Below, piece after piece: positions 27,407-36,767 of a stretch of 64,000 bases of DNA (position 1 is its first letter; every line of letters begins with the position of its first letter). Below the pieces are notes generated by a model that was given only the letters and a program-made list of their open reading frames with translations, was not told where the DNA came from and searched no databases. The stretch comes from Acanthamoeba sp. SK_2022b (taxonomy: Eukaryota > Discosea > Longamoebia > Acanthamoebidae): assembly GCA_027943245.1 (NCBI GenBank), contig JANDJZ010001748.1:62001-126000 (forward strand), in the 5' to 3' direction. Both the position numbers and the translations under genes were made by a program.

Positions 27407-28027
27407 ATGACCTTGGACTGGTGGTTAACCTACCTGCTGACCACGCTTATCCTCAGCCTGTCCCCCGGCTCAGGCGCCATCAACACCATGAGCACCGGCA
27501 TCAGCCACGGCTATCGCGGCGCCGCCGCGTCGATCGCCGGGCTGCAGGTCGGTCTGAGCGCGCACATCGTACTGGTGGGCATCGGCCTCGGCGCGCTGAT
27601 TTCTCAATCGCTGCTGGCGTTCGAGCTGCTGAAATGGCTGGGCGCCGCCTACCTGGTGTGGCTCGGCATCCAGCAATGGCGCGCCGCCGGAGCACTGGAT
27701 CTGCATGCGCTGGCGGGCAGCATGCCGCGCCGCCGTCTGTTCCGCCGCGCGGTGCTGGTCAACCTGACCAACCCGAAAAGCATCGTGTTCCTCGCTGCGC
27801 TGTTCCCGCAGTTCATCTTGCCCAATCAGCCGCAGGCCGAGCAGTATCTGGTGTTCGGCGTCACTACCGTGGTGGTGGATATTCTGGTGATGATCGGTTA
27901 CGCCACCCTGGCGACGCGCATCGCCGGCTGGCTGAGAACGCCGCGCCAGATGCAGCTGCTCAACCGGGTGTTCGGTTCGCTGTTCATTTTGGTGGCGGGG
28001 CTGCTGGCGACCGCCCGCAAAGCCTGA
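27407..28027 (+). CDS. rhtB: RhtB, homoserine/homoserine lactone exporter
   Basis: The product is 206 residues long, the same as E. coli RhtB. LysE-family features are present: [39 protein letters not shown] and [19 protein letters not shown], with about six membrane helices. It exports homoserine, homoserine lactone and probably threonine. The start at 27407 follows CAGGGAG and gives the family start MTLDWWL; an upstream in-frame ATG at 27329 has no support. It is divergent from pldB and converges with rhtC, with a terminator between. Confidence 0.96.
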   Translation: MTLDWWLTYLLTTLILSLSPGSGAINTMSTGISHGYRGAAASIAGLQVGLSAHIVLVGIGLGALISQSLLAFELLKWLGAAYLVWLGIQQWRAAGALDLHALAGSMPRRRLFRRAVLVNLTNPKSIVFLAALFPQFILPNQPQAEQYLVFGVTTVVVDILVMIGYATLATRIAGWLRTPRQMQLLNRVFGSLFILVAGLLATARKA

Positions 28028-28031
28028 CAAA

Positions 28032-28059
28032 AAAGGCCGGGCATTGCTGCTCGGCCTTT
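28032..28059. terminator. Terminator between rhtB and rhtC
   Basis: AAAGGCCG and CGGCCTTT enclose a 12-base loop directly after the rhtB stop. A runs on the left and TTT on the right suggest bidirectional use for the two convergent genes. Confidence 0.75.
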
Positions 28060-28074
28060 GGCATTTCACTGCGG

Positions 28075-28695
28075 TTAGCGGGTAAAGATCAGGTGTAACC
28101 CGAAGCCGGTAAACAGCACGCCCGCGACCCCGTCGATCCACTTGGCCAACCGCTGGTAGCCGCGGCGCATCGCCGGCAGCGCGAACACCATCGCCACCAG
28201 GCTGAACCAGACGAAGGTCTCGGCGACGATCAGCAAAAACAGCCCCCAACGCGCTCCGGCGCCGACGCTGTCACCGACGAACAGCGAGAACACGCTGCCG
28301 AAATAGATCACCGCTTTCGGGTTGGACAGATTGGTCAGGAAGCCGCGAATAAAGCTGCGCCCGGCCTTCGGCAACGCCACCTGGGCCTCCGCCGCAGGCT
28401 GCGCTTGCTGCGCCCGCGCGGAGCGCAGCAGTTGCCACCCCATCCAGCACAGGTAAATGCCGCCGCCGACCATGATGATCTGATGCAGCCAAGCCATCTT
28501 CTGCAGGATCAGATGCAGACCCATCAACGCCACGCCGGCCCACACCACGATGCCGAGAGAAATGCCGACCACGCCCATCATCGCCTCGCGGCGCGAGCGG
28601 CTGGCAGCGGTTTGCGACACGAAAAAGAAGTCCGGCCCCGGGCTCATCAGCGCAATCAGATGCACCAGCGCCACGGTGAGAAACAGCATCAGCAT
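28075..28695 (-). CDS. rhtC: RhtC, threonine exporter
   Basis: A 206-residue LysE-family exporter (the same length as E. coli RhtC). It carries LMSPGPDFFFVSQTAASRSRR, GISLGIVVWAGVALMGL, YLCWMGWQLL and the loop LTNLSNPKAVIYFGSVFSLF. It exports threonine. It lies directly downstream of recQ (12 bases) on the same strand, as in E. coli, and converges on the related rhtB gene. The two share the common family pattern but are clearly separate paralogues. Confidence 0.96.
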   Translation of the reverse strand: MLMLFLTVALVHLIALMSPGPDFFFVSQTAASRSRREAMMGVVGISLGIVVWAGVALMGLHLILQKMAWLHQIIMVGGGIYLCWMGWQLLRSARAQQAQPAAEAQVALPKAGRSFIRGFLTNLSNPKAVIYFGSVFSLFVGDSVGAGARWGLFLLIVAETFVWFSLVAMVFALPAMRRGYQRLAKWIDGVAGVLFTGFGLHLIFTR

Positions 28696-28707
28696 GATTT
28701 ATCGCCC

Positions 28708-30370
28708 TCAGTCTTCGTCATTGTCGAGATGGTCGCGGATCATCGCCATAAAGGGCGCGCCGAAACGCTCCAGTTTGCGCTGGCCGACGCCGTTGACGCT
28801 CAGCAGATCGCCGGCCTTGATCGGCATCTGTTCGGCCATTTCCAGCAGCGTGGCGTCGTTGAACACCACGTAGGGTGGAATATTTTCTTCGTCGGCGATC
28901 GATTTGCGCAATTTGCGCAGCTTGGCGAACAGCTTGCGATCGTAATTGCCGCCGTAGGATTTCTGGTTGGCGCTGCCGCGCGACTTCAGGCTCTGGATAC
29001 GCGGCACCGCCAGCTGCAGCGCCACCTCGCCGCGCAACACCGGACGCGCCGCCTCGGTCAATTGCAGCGCCGAGTGCATGGCGATGTTCTGGGTGATAAA
29101 GCCCAGGTGGATCAGCTGACGCAGCACGCTGGTCCAGTGTTCGGTGGTTTGATCGCGGCCGATGCCGTACACCGGCAGCTTGTCATGGCCGTATTCGCGA
29201 ATGCGTTGGTTGTTGGAACCGCGCAGCACTTCCACGATGTACCCGAGGCCGAAGCGCTGGCCGACGCGGTACACGCAGGACAGCGCCTTGCGCGCGTCCT
29301 CCAGCCCGTCGTAGCGCTTGGGCGGATCGAGGCAGATGTCGCAGTTGCCGCAGTTCTCGTGCTTGCCTTCGCCGAAGTAGTTGAGCAGCACCAGACGGCG
29401 GCAGGTTTGCGCCTCGGCGAACGCGCCCATGGCGTTCAGCTTGTGGCGCTCGATGTCCAGCTGCTGCCCGGCGGGTTTTTCCTCCAGGCAGCGGCGCAGC
29501 CAGGCCATGTCGGCCGGATCGTACAGCAGGATGGCTTCGGCCGGCAGGCCGTCGCGCCCGGCGCGGCCGGTCTCCTGATAATAGGATTCAATATTGCGCG
29601 GGATGTCGAAATGCACCACGAAGCGCACGTTGGGTTTATTGATGCCCATGCCGAAGGCGACGGTGGCCACCACCACCTGCAGATCGTCACGCTGGAACGC
29701 TTCCTGCACCTGCGCGCGGCGATCGTTGTCCAGCCCGGCGTGGTAGGCGCCGACGCTCAGCCCGCGGCTTTGCAGACGCGCGGCGGTGTCTTCCACCTTG
29801 GCGCGGCTGTTGCAATAGATAATGCCGCTCTTGCCGCGCTGATCCTGCACGAAGCGCCACAGCTGATCGAGCGGTTTGAATTTTTCCACCAGCGTGTAGC
29901 GGATGTTCGGCCGGTCGAAGCTGCTGACCTGCACCAGCGGGTCCTGCAGCGACAGCAGGCGCACGATATCGCCGCGGGTGGACTCGTCGGCGGTGGCGGT
30001 CAGCGCGATCACCGGCATCGACGGGAAGCGCTGTTTCAGCTGACCCAGCGCGCGATATTCCGGCCGGAAGTCATGGCCCCACTGCGAAATACAGTGCGCC
30101 TCATCCACCGCCAGCATCGCCGGCGGACAGTGATCGAGCAGGCTGAGGAAACTTTCCATCATCAGCCGTTCCGGGGCGATGTACAGCATCTTGATGGTAC
30201 CGTTGCGGCAGCCGGCCATAACGTCCAGCTGCTCCTCGCGGGTTTGCGTCGAGTTGTAGCAGGCGGCGGAAACGCCGTAGGCCAACAGTTGGTCGACCTG
30301 GTCCTTCATCAGCGAGATCAGCGGGGAAACCACCAGCGTCAGGCCGTCCATCACCAGCGCCGGGATTTGG

Positions 30371-30402
<32 letters not shown>

Positions 30403-30540
30403 CACCACCAGGCAATCCTGCCCGCCGATCGCGGCGTTGATAATCGTTTGTTGGCCCGGACGGAATTGCTGGTAGCCAAAGGTATCGCGCAATACCTGTT
30501 CGGCCAGCAACTCTCTGTTAATCACTGCTGCGGTTGACAC
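28708..30540 (-). CDS. recQ: RecQ, ATP-dependent 3'-5' DNA helicase
   Basis: The product is 610 residues long (E. coli 609). Superfamily 2 motifs are Walker [32 protein letters not shown] (DEAH plus the aromatic-rich loop), TATAD, and motif [14 protein letters not shown]. Then come the zinc-binding cysteines ([13 protein letters not shown] and CGNCDICLD), the winged helix and the HRDC domain. It unwinds DNA in the RecF recombination pathway. I chose GTG 30540, preceded by GGGGAAG; an ATG at 30552 would add four residues but has no ribosome-binding site. It is probably co-transcribed with rhtC. Confidence 0.96.
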
Positions 30541-30583
30541 ACACTTCCCCATTTTTTAATCGGTACACACCCAGCGGGTATGA

Positions 30584-31462
30584 TTACATAATATCGTTCA
30601 GCATGACACCAACGCCCACCCGTGTCTGCCGGAAGTTATAGTCGATCAGCGATTCGCCGTAGCCGCTGAACACCTGGGTATAGAAACGCACGTTGCGGGT
30701 GATCGGATAGCTCCAGCCCAGCTCCGCGCCGCCGTAGCCGCTGTTCCAGTTGTAGTGGCTGTCGACGCTGAACACGCTGTCGCCCCAGGCGTAACCGACC
30801 TTCAACCGGTAGTATCCCATGTATTTGGTGATGTCCGGGTTGTCGTCGTTGCTCGAGCTCTCCGAGAAACGGAACCAGGGCTTGAGATCCACCTGCCAGT
30901 TGCCGTTTTGCGCCATCAGCCGCGCATAGCCGCGATTCCAGCTGCGCGACGTCGGATCCGAGCGGCCGTTAGACTGATGGTTAACGCCGATTTCAACATC
31001 GCGCAGCGTCCAACCGGCAAAGCGGTAATCGGTCGCCCACCCCACGAACAGCTGCGGCTCGTAGTTGGTTTCGCGGAACGGCGAAGACTCGCCGCGGTTG
31101 GACAATTGCCACCAGGAGCGCTGAGTATAAGACGCGCCGAGCACCGAGTTGTCGCCGGCAATGCCCCGCCACAGCGGAAACGCCAGGCTAAGCTGGTATT
31201 TCACCTCGTCCTTGCGCGCCTTGTCGGCCCAGTTGTACGTCTTGATGGCCTCTTTGTTGATATCGCTGGTGTCGGTGTACAGCAGGTAATTGGGATCGTA
31301 AGGATACAGCGTGAACGGATTATCGTGCTCCTGCAGCAGGTTGGCGATAATGCTGCCGCGCACCGCCGGCTTATCGTGAATCTGCTGCTCTTTGGCTTCC
31401 TCAGCCAATGCCAGCGCCGGCATCAGCAGCGTGGCGGAAACGATCCCTGACAAAATGCGCAT
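30584..31462 (-). CDS. pldA: PldA, outer-membrane phospholipase A
   Basis: The 292-residue product (E. coli 289) has a signal peptide (about 1-20, ending LALA) and a 12-strand beta-barrel pattern. The catalytic stretch is GVNHQSNGRSDPTSRSWNRGY, with the His-Ser-Asn triad of OMPLA (H and S in NHQSNG, N in SWNRG). It hydrolyses phospholipids that reach the outer leaflet of the outer membrane when asymmetry is lost, and needs Ca2+ and dimerisation. The C-terminus ends in an aliphatic strand, VGVGVMLNDIM. It lies just upstream of recQ, as in E. coli. Confidence 0.96.
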   Translation of the reverse strand: MRILSGIVSATLLMPALALAEEAKEQQIHDKPAVRGSIIANLLQEHDNPFTLYPYDPNYLLYTDTSDINKEAIKTYNWADKARKDEVKYQLSLAFPLWRGIAGDNSVLGASYTQRSWWQLSNRGESSPFRETNYEPQLFVGWATDYRFAGWTLRDVEIGVNHQSNGRSDPTSRSWNRGYARLMAQNGNWQVDLKPWFRFSESSSNDDNPDITKYMGYYRLKVGYAWGDSVFSVDSHYNWNSGYGGAELGWSYPITRNVRFYTQVFSGYGESLIDYNFRQTRVGVGVMLNDIM

Positions 31463-31665
31463 AACCTCTCCTCACTCCAACGAAAAAGGGCAACCCCGGA
31501 AAAAATCAGGCCATTTTACACACAAAGGAGGCTTTACCGCAGCGCAGGTCGGTTTTATTGGAATAGTCTGGAAAGCAACAAAGGTTAAGCATAAAATCAA
31601 CATTCCATTAACCTGGACTGACCAGTTAGCTCCCTTAAAACGCAAAAGAAAAACGGAAACCCGCT

Positions 31666-32136
31666 ATGTCGACCACACCACTGACCCTGGAAGCCGCCCG
31701 CCGCAAGATCGGCGAAATCTTTGTCTACCACATGCCGTTCAACCGCGAGCTTGGCCTGGAGCTACGCCGCTTCGACGATGATTACGTCGAGCTGAGCTTC
31801 ACCAACCAACGCAAGCTGGTGGGCAACGCGGCACAGGAAATTCTGCACGGTGGCGTGATCGCCGCGGTGCTTGACGTCGCCGCCGGATTGGCCTGCGCCG
31901 GCGGCGTGCTGACGCGCCTGGAGCCGCTGATCGAAGAGGAGATCGCCGCCAAGCTGTCGCGCATGGGCACCATCGATCTGCGCGTCGATTACCTGCGCCC
32001 TGGCCGCGGCGAGCACTTCGTCGCCTCCGCCAGCGTGCTGCGCAGCGGCAACAAGGTCGCCGTCGCGCGCGTAGAGCTGCATAACCACGACGGCCTGCAT
32101 ATCGCGAGCGCCACCGCCACCTATCTGGTCGGCTGA
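31666..32136 (+). CDS. yigI: YigI, hotdog-fold acyl-CoA thioesterase
   Basis: A 156-residue single hotdog domain of the PaaI/YigI type. It has [15 protein letters not shown], the helix region with [18 protein letters not shown] (HGG with a downstream Asp as the catalytic base), and a C-terminal [21 protein letters not shown]. coli YigI is a thioesterase for medium- and long-chain acyl-CoAs. Position between pldA and rarD is conserved. The gene is divergent from pldA across about 200 bases of promoter region. Confidence 0.93.
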   Translation: MSTTPLTLEAARRKIGEIFVYHMPFNRELGLELRRFDDDYVELSFTNQRKLVGNAAQEILHGGVIAAVLDVAAGLACAGGVLTRLEPLIEEEIAAKLSRMGTIDLRVDYLRPGRGEHFVASASVLRSGNKVAVARVELHNHDGLHIASATATYLVG

Positions 32137-32202
32137 TGATTGTGTGCGGTGAGCGTCTTCAGTACACTCACCGCATCTTACGTTCCCCACCCGAGTGACG
32201 TC

Positions 32203-33090
32203 ATGGACGCAAAGCAAACGCGTCAGGGCATTTTCTTCGCCCTGGCCGCCTATTTTATGTGGGGCATCGCCCCGGCCTATTTCAAACTGATTCAGCAAGT
32301 GCCCGCCGATGAGATCCTCACCCACCGGATCATCTGGTCGTTTTTCTTCATGCTGGCGCTGATCTCGCTGGGCCGCAGCTGGCCGAAAGTGCGGGCCGCC
32401 TGTCAAAATCGCAAACGGCTGCTGCTGCTGGCGGTCACCGCGCTGTTGATCGGCGGCAACTGGCTGCTGTTCATCTGGGCAGTGAACAACCACCATATGC
32501 TCGAGGCCAGCCTGGGCTACTTCATCAACCCGCTGGTTAACGTGCTGTTGGGGATGCTGTTTCTCGGCGAACGCTTCCGCCGCATGCAGTGGGTGGCGGT
32601 GGCGCTGGCGTTCACCGGGGTGCTGGTGCAGCTCTGGCAGTTCGGCTCGTTGCCGATCATCGGTCTGGGGCTGGCGTTCAGCTTCGCCTTCTACGGCCTG
32701 CTGCGCAAGAAAATCGCCATCGACGCCCAGACCGGCATGCTGATTGAGACGCTGTGGCTGCTGCCGGTGGCGGCGGCCTATCTGTTCCTGTTCGCCGACA
32801 GCCCCACCAGCCACCTGAGCGCCAACCCGTGGTCGCTGAACCTGCTGCTGGTCGCCGCAGGCATCGTCACCACCGTGCCGCTGCTGTGCTTCACCGCGGC
32901 GGCCACCCGGCTGCGCCTGTCGACGCTCGGTTTCTTCCAGTATCTCGGCCCGACGCTGATGTTCCTGCTGGCGGTCACCTTCTACGGCGAAACCGTCGGC
33001 CAGGACAAACTGGTGACCTTCGGCTTTATCTGGGCGGCGCTGATCCTGTTCACCCTCGACGCGCTCTATACCCAGCGCAAGCTGCGCTGA
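32203..33090 (+). CDS. rarD: RarD, EamA/DMT-family transporter
   Basis: The product is 295 residues long (E. coli 296) with ten membrane helices and two EamA halves. It is very close to E. coli RarD: MDAKQTRQG at the start, YFMWGIAPAYFKLI, FIWAVNNHHMLEASLGYFIN and LGFFQYLGPTLMFLLAVTFYGE. It was named for chloramphenicol sensitivity; the natural substrate is not known. The ATG at 32203 gives the family start. The open frame further upstream (from 32140) is not conserved. It is the last conserved gene before the PtuAB island. Confidence 0.95.
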   Translation: MDAKQTRQGIFFALAAYFMWGIAPAYFKLIQQVPADEILTHRIIWSFFFMLALISLGRSWPKVRAACQNRKRLLLLAVTALLIGGNWLLFIWAVNNHHMLEASLGYFINPLVNVLLGMLFLGERFRRMQWVAVALAFTGVLVQLWQFGSLPIIGLGLAFSFAFYGLLRKKIAIDAQTGMLIETLWLLPVAAAYLFLFADSPTSHLSANPWSLNLLLVAAGIVTTVPLLCFTAAATRLRLSTLGFFQYLGPTLMFLLAVTFYGETVGQDKLVTFGFIWAALILFTLDALYTQRKLR

Positions 33091-33175
33091 GCCCGGTTCT
33101 GTTGGCAATAATGGCTGCATCGTCAGGCCAGGCGATGCAACCATAACGAGAGAAGAAGTACATACTGGCAGATAT

Positions 33176-33949
33176 CTACAGATAGCCCACTTGCCGCAAG
33201 TTTTCTTCTGCTGCACTGCCTAAATATGATCTCACCGCAGAAAAGAATCGCGGCCAATCACCATTCACATTTTTTCTCATCATGGCCTGTGCAATCCGTA
33301 ACCGGGCATCTTCAGGCGACAAACCGCTCTTAATATAATCCGCTATTTTTTGACCGATATAGGTCAGCTCATTCATTCTCATCTTTTTCAGCCGCTCCGC
33401 ATTCAAATTAAGCATCACCACGGTGTTATTAGCTTGTTCAGTTTGAATGTTTGCCTCGGCACATGCTGTGTGATTAACACTCATGCTACCAGTGGTTCTT
33501 TCATAGGAGAACAGGAGGGGGCTGGGAGGAATTGTCAAAGGATTTAAAATCAGCGCGTCCCAGTTATTATCCGCTTTCGGCCCATCACAGCTGATATCTG
33601 CCGAATATCGCTCATGGGCATCAATCACTGCGCTAACTTGCCCACCGTGGCAACAACCTAACATATTTTGCCAATCCAAGGCCCAATTATGGCTAGTCGT
33701 TTTATCTGATTTCGGGTGAAAGTGCTCAACACGAAAATCGGATTGGCTATCCTCAGCCATATTGGCAGGAGCACGCTTCATGTCTACTTCACAATATGCG
33801 CAAAGATTCCCTTGTTCAGCACGAATACACGCTTGAGTCTCGTGTCTGCGCTCGGTATTTTTCCTGAACTTCTCCCAAGTGCCGTTAGGGGATCGCTGGC
33901 GGAATACGCTTAAAAGTAAGGGCTCATTTCCCTTTGCTATTGTTTTCAC
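33176..33949 (-). CDS. ptuB: HNH endonuclease subunit, PtuB type (TIGR02646-like)
   Basis: The 257-residue protein fits the HNH nucleases paired with PtuA ATPases in Septu systems and in retron Eco78-type systems. Visible motifs are the zinc-knuckle-like CAYC (C50, C53), RVEHFHPKS with H76 as the likely catalytic His, and WQNMLGCC with N95 and C99/C100, giving H-N-type ligands. It starts with GTG at 33949, one base after the ptuA stop, with GGAG overlapping the end of ptuA, so expression is tightly coupled. Base composition is clearly less GC-rich than that of rarD and corA. It would cut nucleic acid during phage infection when released or activated by the ATPase. Confidence 0.85.
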   Translation of the reverse strand: MKTIAKGNEPLLLSVFRQRSPNGTWEKFRKNTERRHETQACIRAEQGNLCAYCEVDMKRAPANMAEDSQSDFRVEHFHPKSDKTTSHNWALDWQNMLGCCHGGQVSAVIDAHERYSADISCDGPKADNNWDALILNPLTIPPSPLLFSYERTTGSMSVNHTACAEANIQTEQANNTVVMLNLNAERLKKMRMNELTYIGQKIADYIKSGLSPEDARLRIAQAMMRKNVNGDWPRFFSAVRSYLGSAAEENLRQVGYL

Positions 33950-33950
33950 T

Positions 33951-35246
33951 TTACCGCTCCATTTCTTTTAAGCGAATATCAATATCTAAACGCGCCAGTT
34001 CCGGTTCGACATCCTTGCCCCAAGCATCCAGTTTTTCACGCAAGCACACTGCCTCCTCAGTATCCCAACGATCCTGCTCCACTAAATCTTGATACGCTTT
34101 AAGGGTCTTAACAATTGCTAACGCCTCAACCCGGGGTGACTTGACACCTAACACCTCGAGTAACACCTGCTGTGCTTCGGCACCTTCAGAGAAATTGATA
34201 GGAACCAGAGTGGGCTTTTCATTTTCCCATTCAATCACACGTAATGCTTCGGGTTTCATCGACGAAATCACTTGAGCGCTATGTGTTGAGACAATGAATT
34301 GGATATTGGGAAAGGTACGCATCAGATCTAACATAATGGTTTGCTGCCAACCTGGGTGAAGGTGCAAATCGACCTCATCAATCAGCACCACACCTTCTGT
34401 CAACAACGGATCACTGCTCTCCGGGTTGGCTTCTGCCATGCGTGCCGCAATATCCATGACCATCGCTAATGTCGTTCTGTAACCGTCACTCAATTGTTCA
34501 ATACGCAGTTGCTTGGTAATACCACCCGCTTGTTTCCAGTCGATTTGTATACCGGCCGGGTCAATACTTCTTGGGTTTGAGAACTCAGGCAGCATGATGC
34601 TAACGGCTCTGCGAATAGCGGCAAGTTCCGGAATCTGCAATTCGAAGGAGCGTGCATTCTTTTGACTTTTAAGTTCAATGTCTTCTAATGAATAGAAGTA
34701 TTCAACGAAACTGCGAAAATTAGTCTTACTTTCTAACCCGCCGCGAAAAGCATCAAAACGACTAAACTCTTTACCGAAACCACGCTTACGCTGAGGAATG
34801 TCAAAGACCCCTCGCCCAGTACCGTAGTAAACAAATATCGGCAAAGTGTAAGGTTTTAATTCATTATGTGCGTCAATGAGCTTGTCTACAACATCATAAA
34901 GCGCCTTCAGGCCAATGGCCGGTGGAATGGTTTTTTGTGTTTTAACCGCCTGATCCCGTTTTTCCGTTCTATCCCAACGAACACCGTCCATACTCTCACA
35001 GGTAATCCGCATGAAAGCAGGTTTGGAACCATCTGGGTTCACTTGAAAATCGGTTTCTTTGGGATTCATGCCCGTTATTTTGGGTAATCGGGTCAAGAAA
35101 GAACCCAACGCCGTGGCAAGCGCATCCAAGATACTGGATTTACCCGCACCATTCCTCGCAACCAGCACCGTCACCGGCGAGGTGAACTCAATTTCAAAAT
35201 CATCAAAACGCCGAAAATGCTGTAAATGAAGATGCTTAATTTTCAA
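33951..35246 (-). CDS. ptuA: AAA/ABC-type ATPase, PtuA type (Septu)
   Basis: A 431-residue overcoming-lysogenization/AAA21-like ATPase. The P-loop is ARNGAGKSS (30-38), with Ala where most members have the first Gly. The ABC-like signature is LSDGYRTT (252-259), Walker B is VVLIDEVDLHLHP (286-298) and the switch motif is STHSAQV (320-326). The start is TTG 35246, supported by AAGGAG six bases before it. Together with the downstream HNH gene it forms a Septu-like antiphage pair; PtuA oligomers are known to hold PtuB and to sense nucleotide levels or phage factors. No reverse transcriptase is nearby, so this is a stand-alone form. The cassette interrupts the conserved rarD-corA order. Confidence 0.85.
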   Translation of the reverse strand: MKIKHLHLQHFRRFDDFEIEFTSPVTVLVARNGAGKSSILDALATALGSFLTRLPKITGMNPKETDFQVNPDGSKPAFMRITCESMDGVRWDRTEKRDQAVKTQKTIPPAIGLKALYDVVDKLIDAHNELKPYTLPIFVYYGTGRGVFDIPQRKRGFGKEFSRFDAFRGGLESKTNFRSFVEYFYSLEDIELKSQKNARSFELQIPELAAIRRAVSIMLPEFSNPRSIDPAGIQIDWKQAGGITKQLRIEQLSDGYRTTLAMVMDIAARMAEANPESSDPLLTEGVVLIDEVDLHLHPGWQQTIMLDLMRTFPNIQFIVSTHSAQVISSMKPEALRVIEWENEKPTLVPINFSEGAEAQQVLLEVLGVKSPRVEALAIVKTLKAYQDLVEQDRWDTEEAVCLREKLDAWGKDVEPELARLDIDIRLKEMER

Positions 35247-35323
35247 TTAAAGCTCCTTGATGAAGCACAGAAATGGAATTTAAGGCGATCTTAACATGTT
35301 CAGGATGGTGAGTGAGCACTATT

Positions 35324-35362
35324 AAAAAATCACCCGGATGAAAACCAAAGGGCATCCGGGTG
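35324..35362. terminator. Terminator after corA
   Basis: CACCCGGATG (35331-35340) pairs with CATCCGGGTG (35353-35362). On the minus strand it is followed by ATTTTTT, and on the plus strand by GTGTTTTT. It ends corA and separates it from the Septu cassette. Confidence 0.9.
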
Positions 35363-35374
35363 GTGTTTTTGATG

Positions 35375-36325
35375 TTACAGCCAGTTCTTGCGCTTGAAGT
35401 ACAGGTACGGGGCCAGGCCGGCCAGGATCATCAAGGTGATGGCGCCCGGGTAGCCGAACGACCATTTCAGCTCCGGCATGAATTCGAAGTTCATGCCGTA
35501 GCTGGAGGCTACCAGCGTTGGCGGCAGGAACACCACCGACACCACCGAGAAGATCTTGATGATGCGGTTCTGCTCGATGTTGATGAAGCCCATCGCCGCC
35601 TGCATCAGGAAGTTCACCTTCTGGAACAGCGATTCGTTGTGCGGCAGCAGGGATTCGATGTCGCGCAGCACTTCACGCGCCTGCTCCAGCTGGCCGGTCG
35701 GCAGACGTGCCTTGCGCACCAGGAAGTTGAGCGCGCGCTGGGTATCCATCAGACACAAACGCACCTTCCAGCCGATATCTTCCAGCTCCGCCAGCGTCGA
35801 CAGCGCGGCGTCGTATTCGTCGCCCTGATGCCCTTCCATGATCACCCGGCTGAGCTGTTCCAGATCGCTGTAGATGTTCTCTATCTCATCCGCCAACTGC
35901 TCAATCTTGGTTTCGAACAGATCCAGCAGCAGTTCGTAGGCGTTGCCTTCAAGCATGGTCTGGTTGCGGGCGCGCATGCGGTACAGGCGAAACGCCGGCA
36001 GTTCACGCTCGCGCAGGGTATACAGGCGGCCGTCGCGGATGGTGAACGCCACCGTGGAGTTGCCGGCGTGATCTTCCGCATCTTCAAAGTAGAAGAAGGA
36101 GTGGATATGCAGACCGTCTTCATCTTCGAAGAAACGGGCGGAGGCTTCGATGTCGTCCAGCTCGGGACGCGTCGCCAGGCTTTGTCCCAGCTCATTCTGC
36201 ACGCGCTCACGCTCGCCCTCTTCCGGCTCGACCAGGTCAACCCACAGCGATGACGTGAGATCATCCGAGTCGTCCAGCTCCAGACGGGACAAGCGGCGGT
36301 TATCTAATTTAAAAGCGCTCAGCAT
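35375..36325 (-). CDS. corA: CorA, Mg2+/Co2+/Ni2+ channel
   Basis: The product is 316 residues long, equal to E. coli CorA and nearly identical in its second half. A large cytoplasmic N-terminal domain, a long stalk helix and two C-terminal membrane helices are present, with the pore motif [11 protein letters not shown] and a basic end, KRKNWL. It forms pentamers for constitutive Mg2+ uptake. I chose ATG 36325 ([11 protein letters not shown]), which matches the family; an upstream in-frame start would add 12 residues. The leader is long and holds a possible short ORF (corL-like). Confidence 0.97.
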   Translation of the reverse strand: MLSAFKLDNRRLSRLELDDSDDLTSSLWVDLVEPEEGERERVQNELGQSLATRPELDDIEASARFFEDEDGLHIHSFFYFEDAEDHAGNSTVAFTIRDGRLYTLRERELPAFRLYRMRARNQTMLEGNAYELLLDLFETKIEQLADEIENIYSDLEQLSRVIMEGHQGDEYDAALSTLAELEDIGWKVRLCLMDTQRALNFLVRKARLPTGQLEQAREVLRDIESLLPHNESLFQKVNFLMQAAMGFINIEQNRIIKIFSVVSVVFLPPTLVASSYGMNFEFMPELKWSFGYPGAITLMILAGLAPYLYFKRKNWL

Positions 36326-36767
36326 GTGCCAAAACTCCGTGAAGGTAACGGGTGCGGACAACGCGTTGAAGCACAGAAACAGAGGGGATGCGTATCACCG
36401 ATTTGTTTCAGACCATGAAGAGATCTGACTCATAGCGACGCTTTGCGGGGTCGCCGACAACCACGAAGGCTATCAGCAAAAACGGAGAGCCTTAGAAGTT
36501 ATACCTGCGGCGCAGGTCAGTGAGCCAGTATCTACTGGGTGTGTCCAAGGCGTCTGTCCTCAATGATAATAGTGCGCGCATGTTACGCCGAGAGGAAAAA
36601 GCCTGTCAACACGTTAGGCGGGATAATTGCGCAACAAATCATCACGATGATCAATGGTAAAAATGGCGCTTAAACCGTGCTGAAAAAGTCGCGGCGATCG
36701 CTTACCGCCAACAAGAATGTTGTTAAGATGACATCACCCTAATGGTACGACAAGCATGCGGATTTAA
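36326..36767. other. corA leader and corA/wbuC promoter region
   Basis: About 440 bases between divergent genes. On the minus strand it is a long corA leader with the short ORF annotated below and a second tiny frame, MSQISSWSETNR, nearer to corA. On the plus strand a -10-like TAAGAT near 36725 could serve wbuC. Nothing else was recognised. Confidence 0.5.
36492..36581 (-). CDS. Possible corA leader peptide (CorL-like)
   Basis: Within the corA 5' leader an ATG at 36581 opens 29 codons. An internal in-frame TTG at 36548 follows a GAGGAC site and would give the 18-residue peptide (M)DTPSRYWLTDLRRRYNF. Salmonella corA has a translated leader ORF, corL, that couples Mg2+ status to Rho termination. 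Identity with that ORF is inferred from position; I cannot compare sequences. The TTG form has the better ribosome-binding site. Confidence 0.4.
   Translation of the reverse strand: MRALLSLRTDALDTPSRYWLTDLRRRYNF

Noticed and set aside
28405..30537. 710-codon plus-strand frame opposite recQ and rhtC
   Set aside because: It is antisense to two well-conserved genes, with His/Arg/Gln-rich low-complexity translation typical of shadows.
33130..35289. 7-base direct repeat AGGCGAT on both sides of the Septu cassette (33130-33136 and 35283-35289)
   Set aside because: Seven bases are too short to call a target-site duplication, no transposase or integrase is present, and a chance match is likely.
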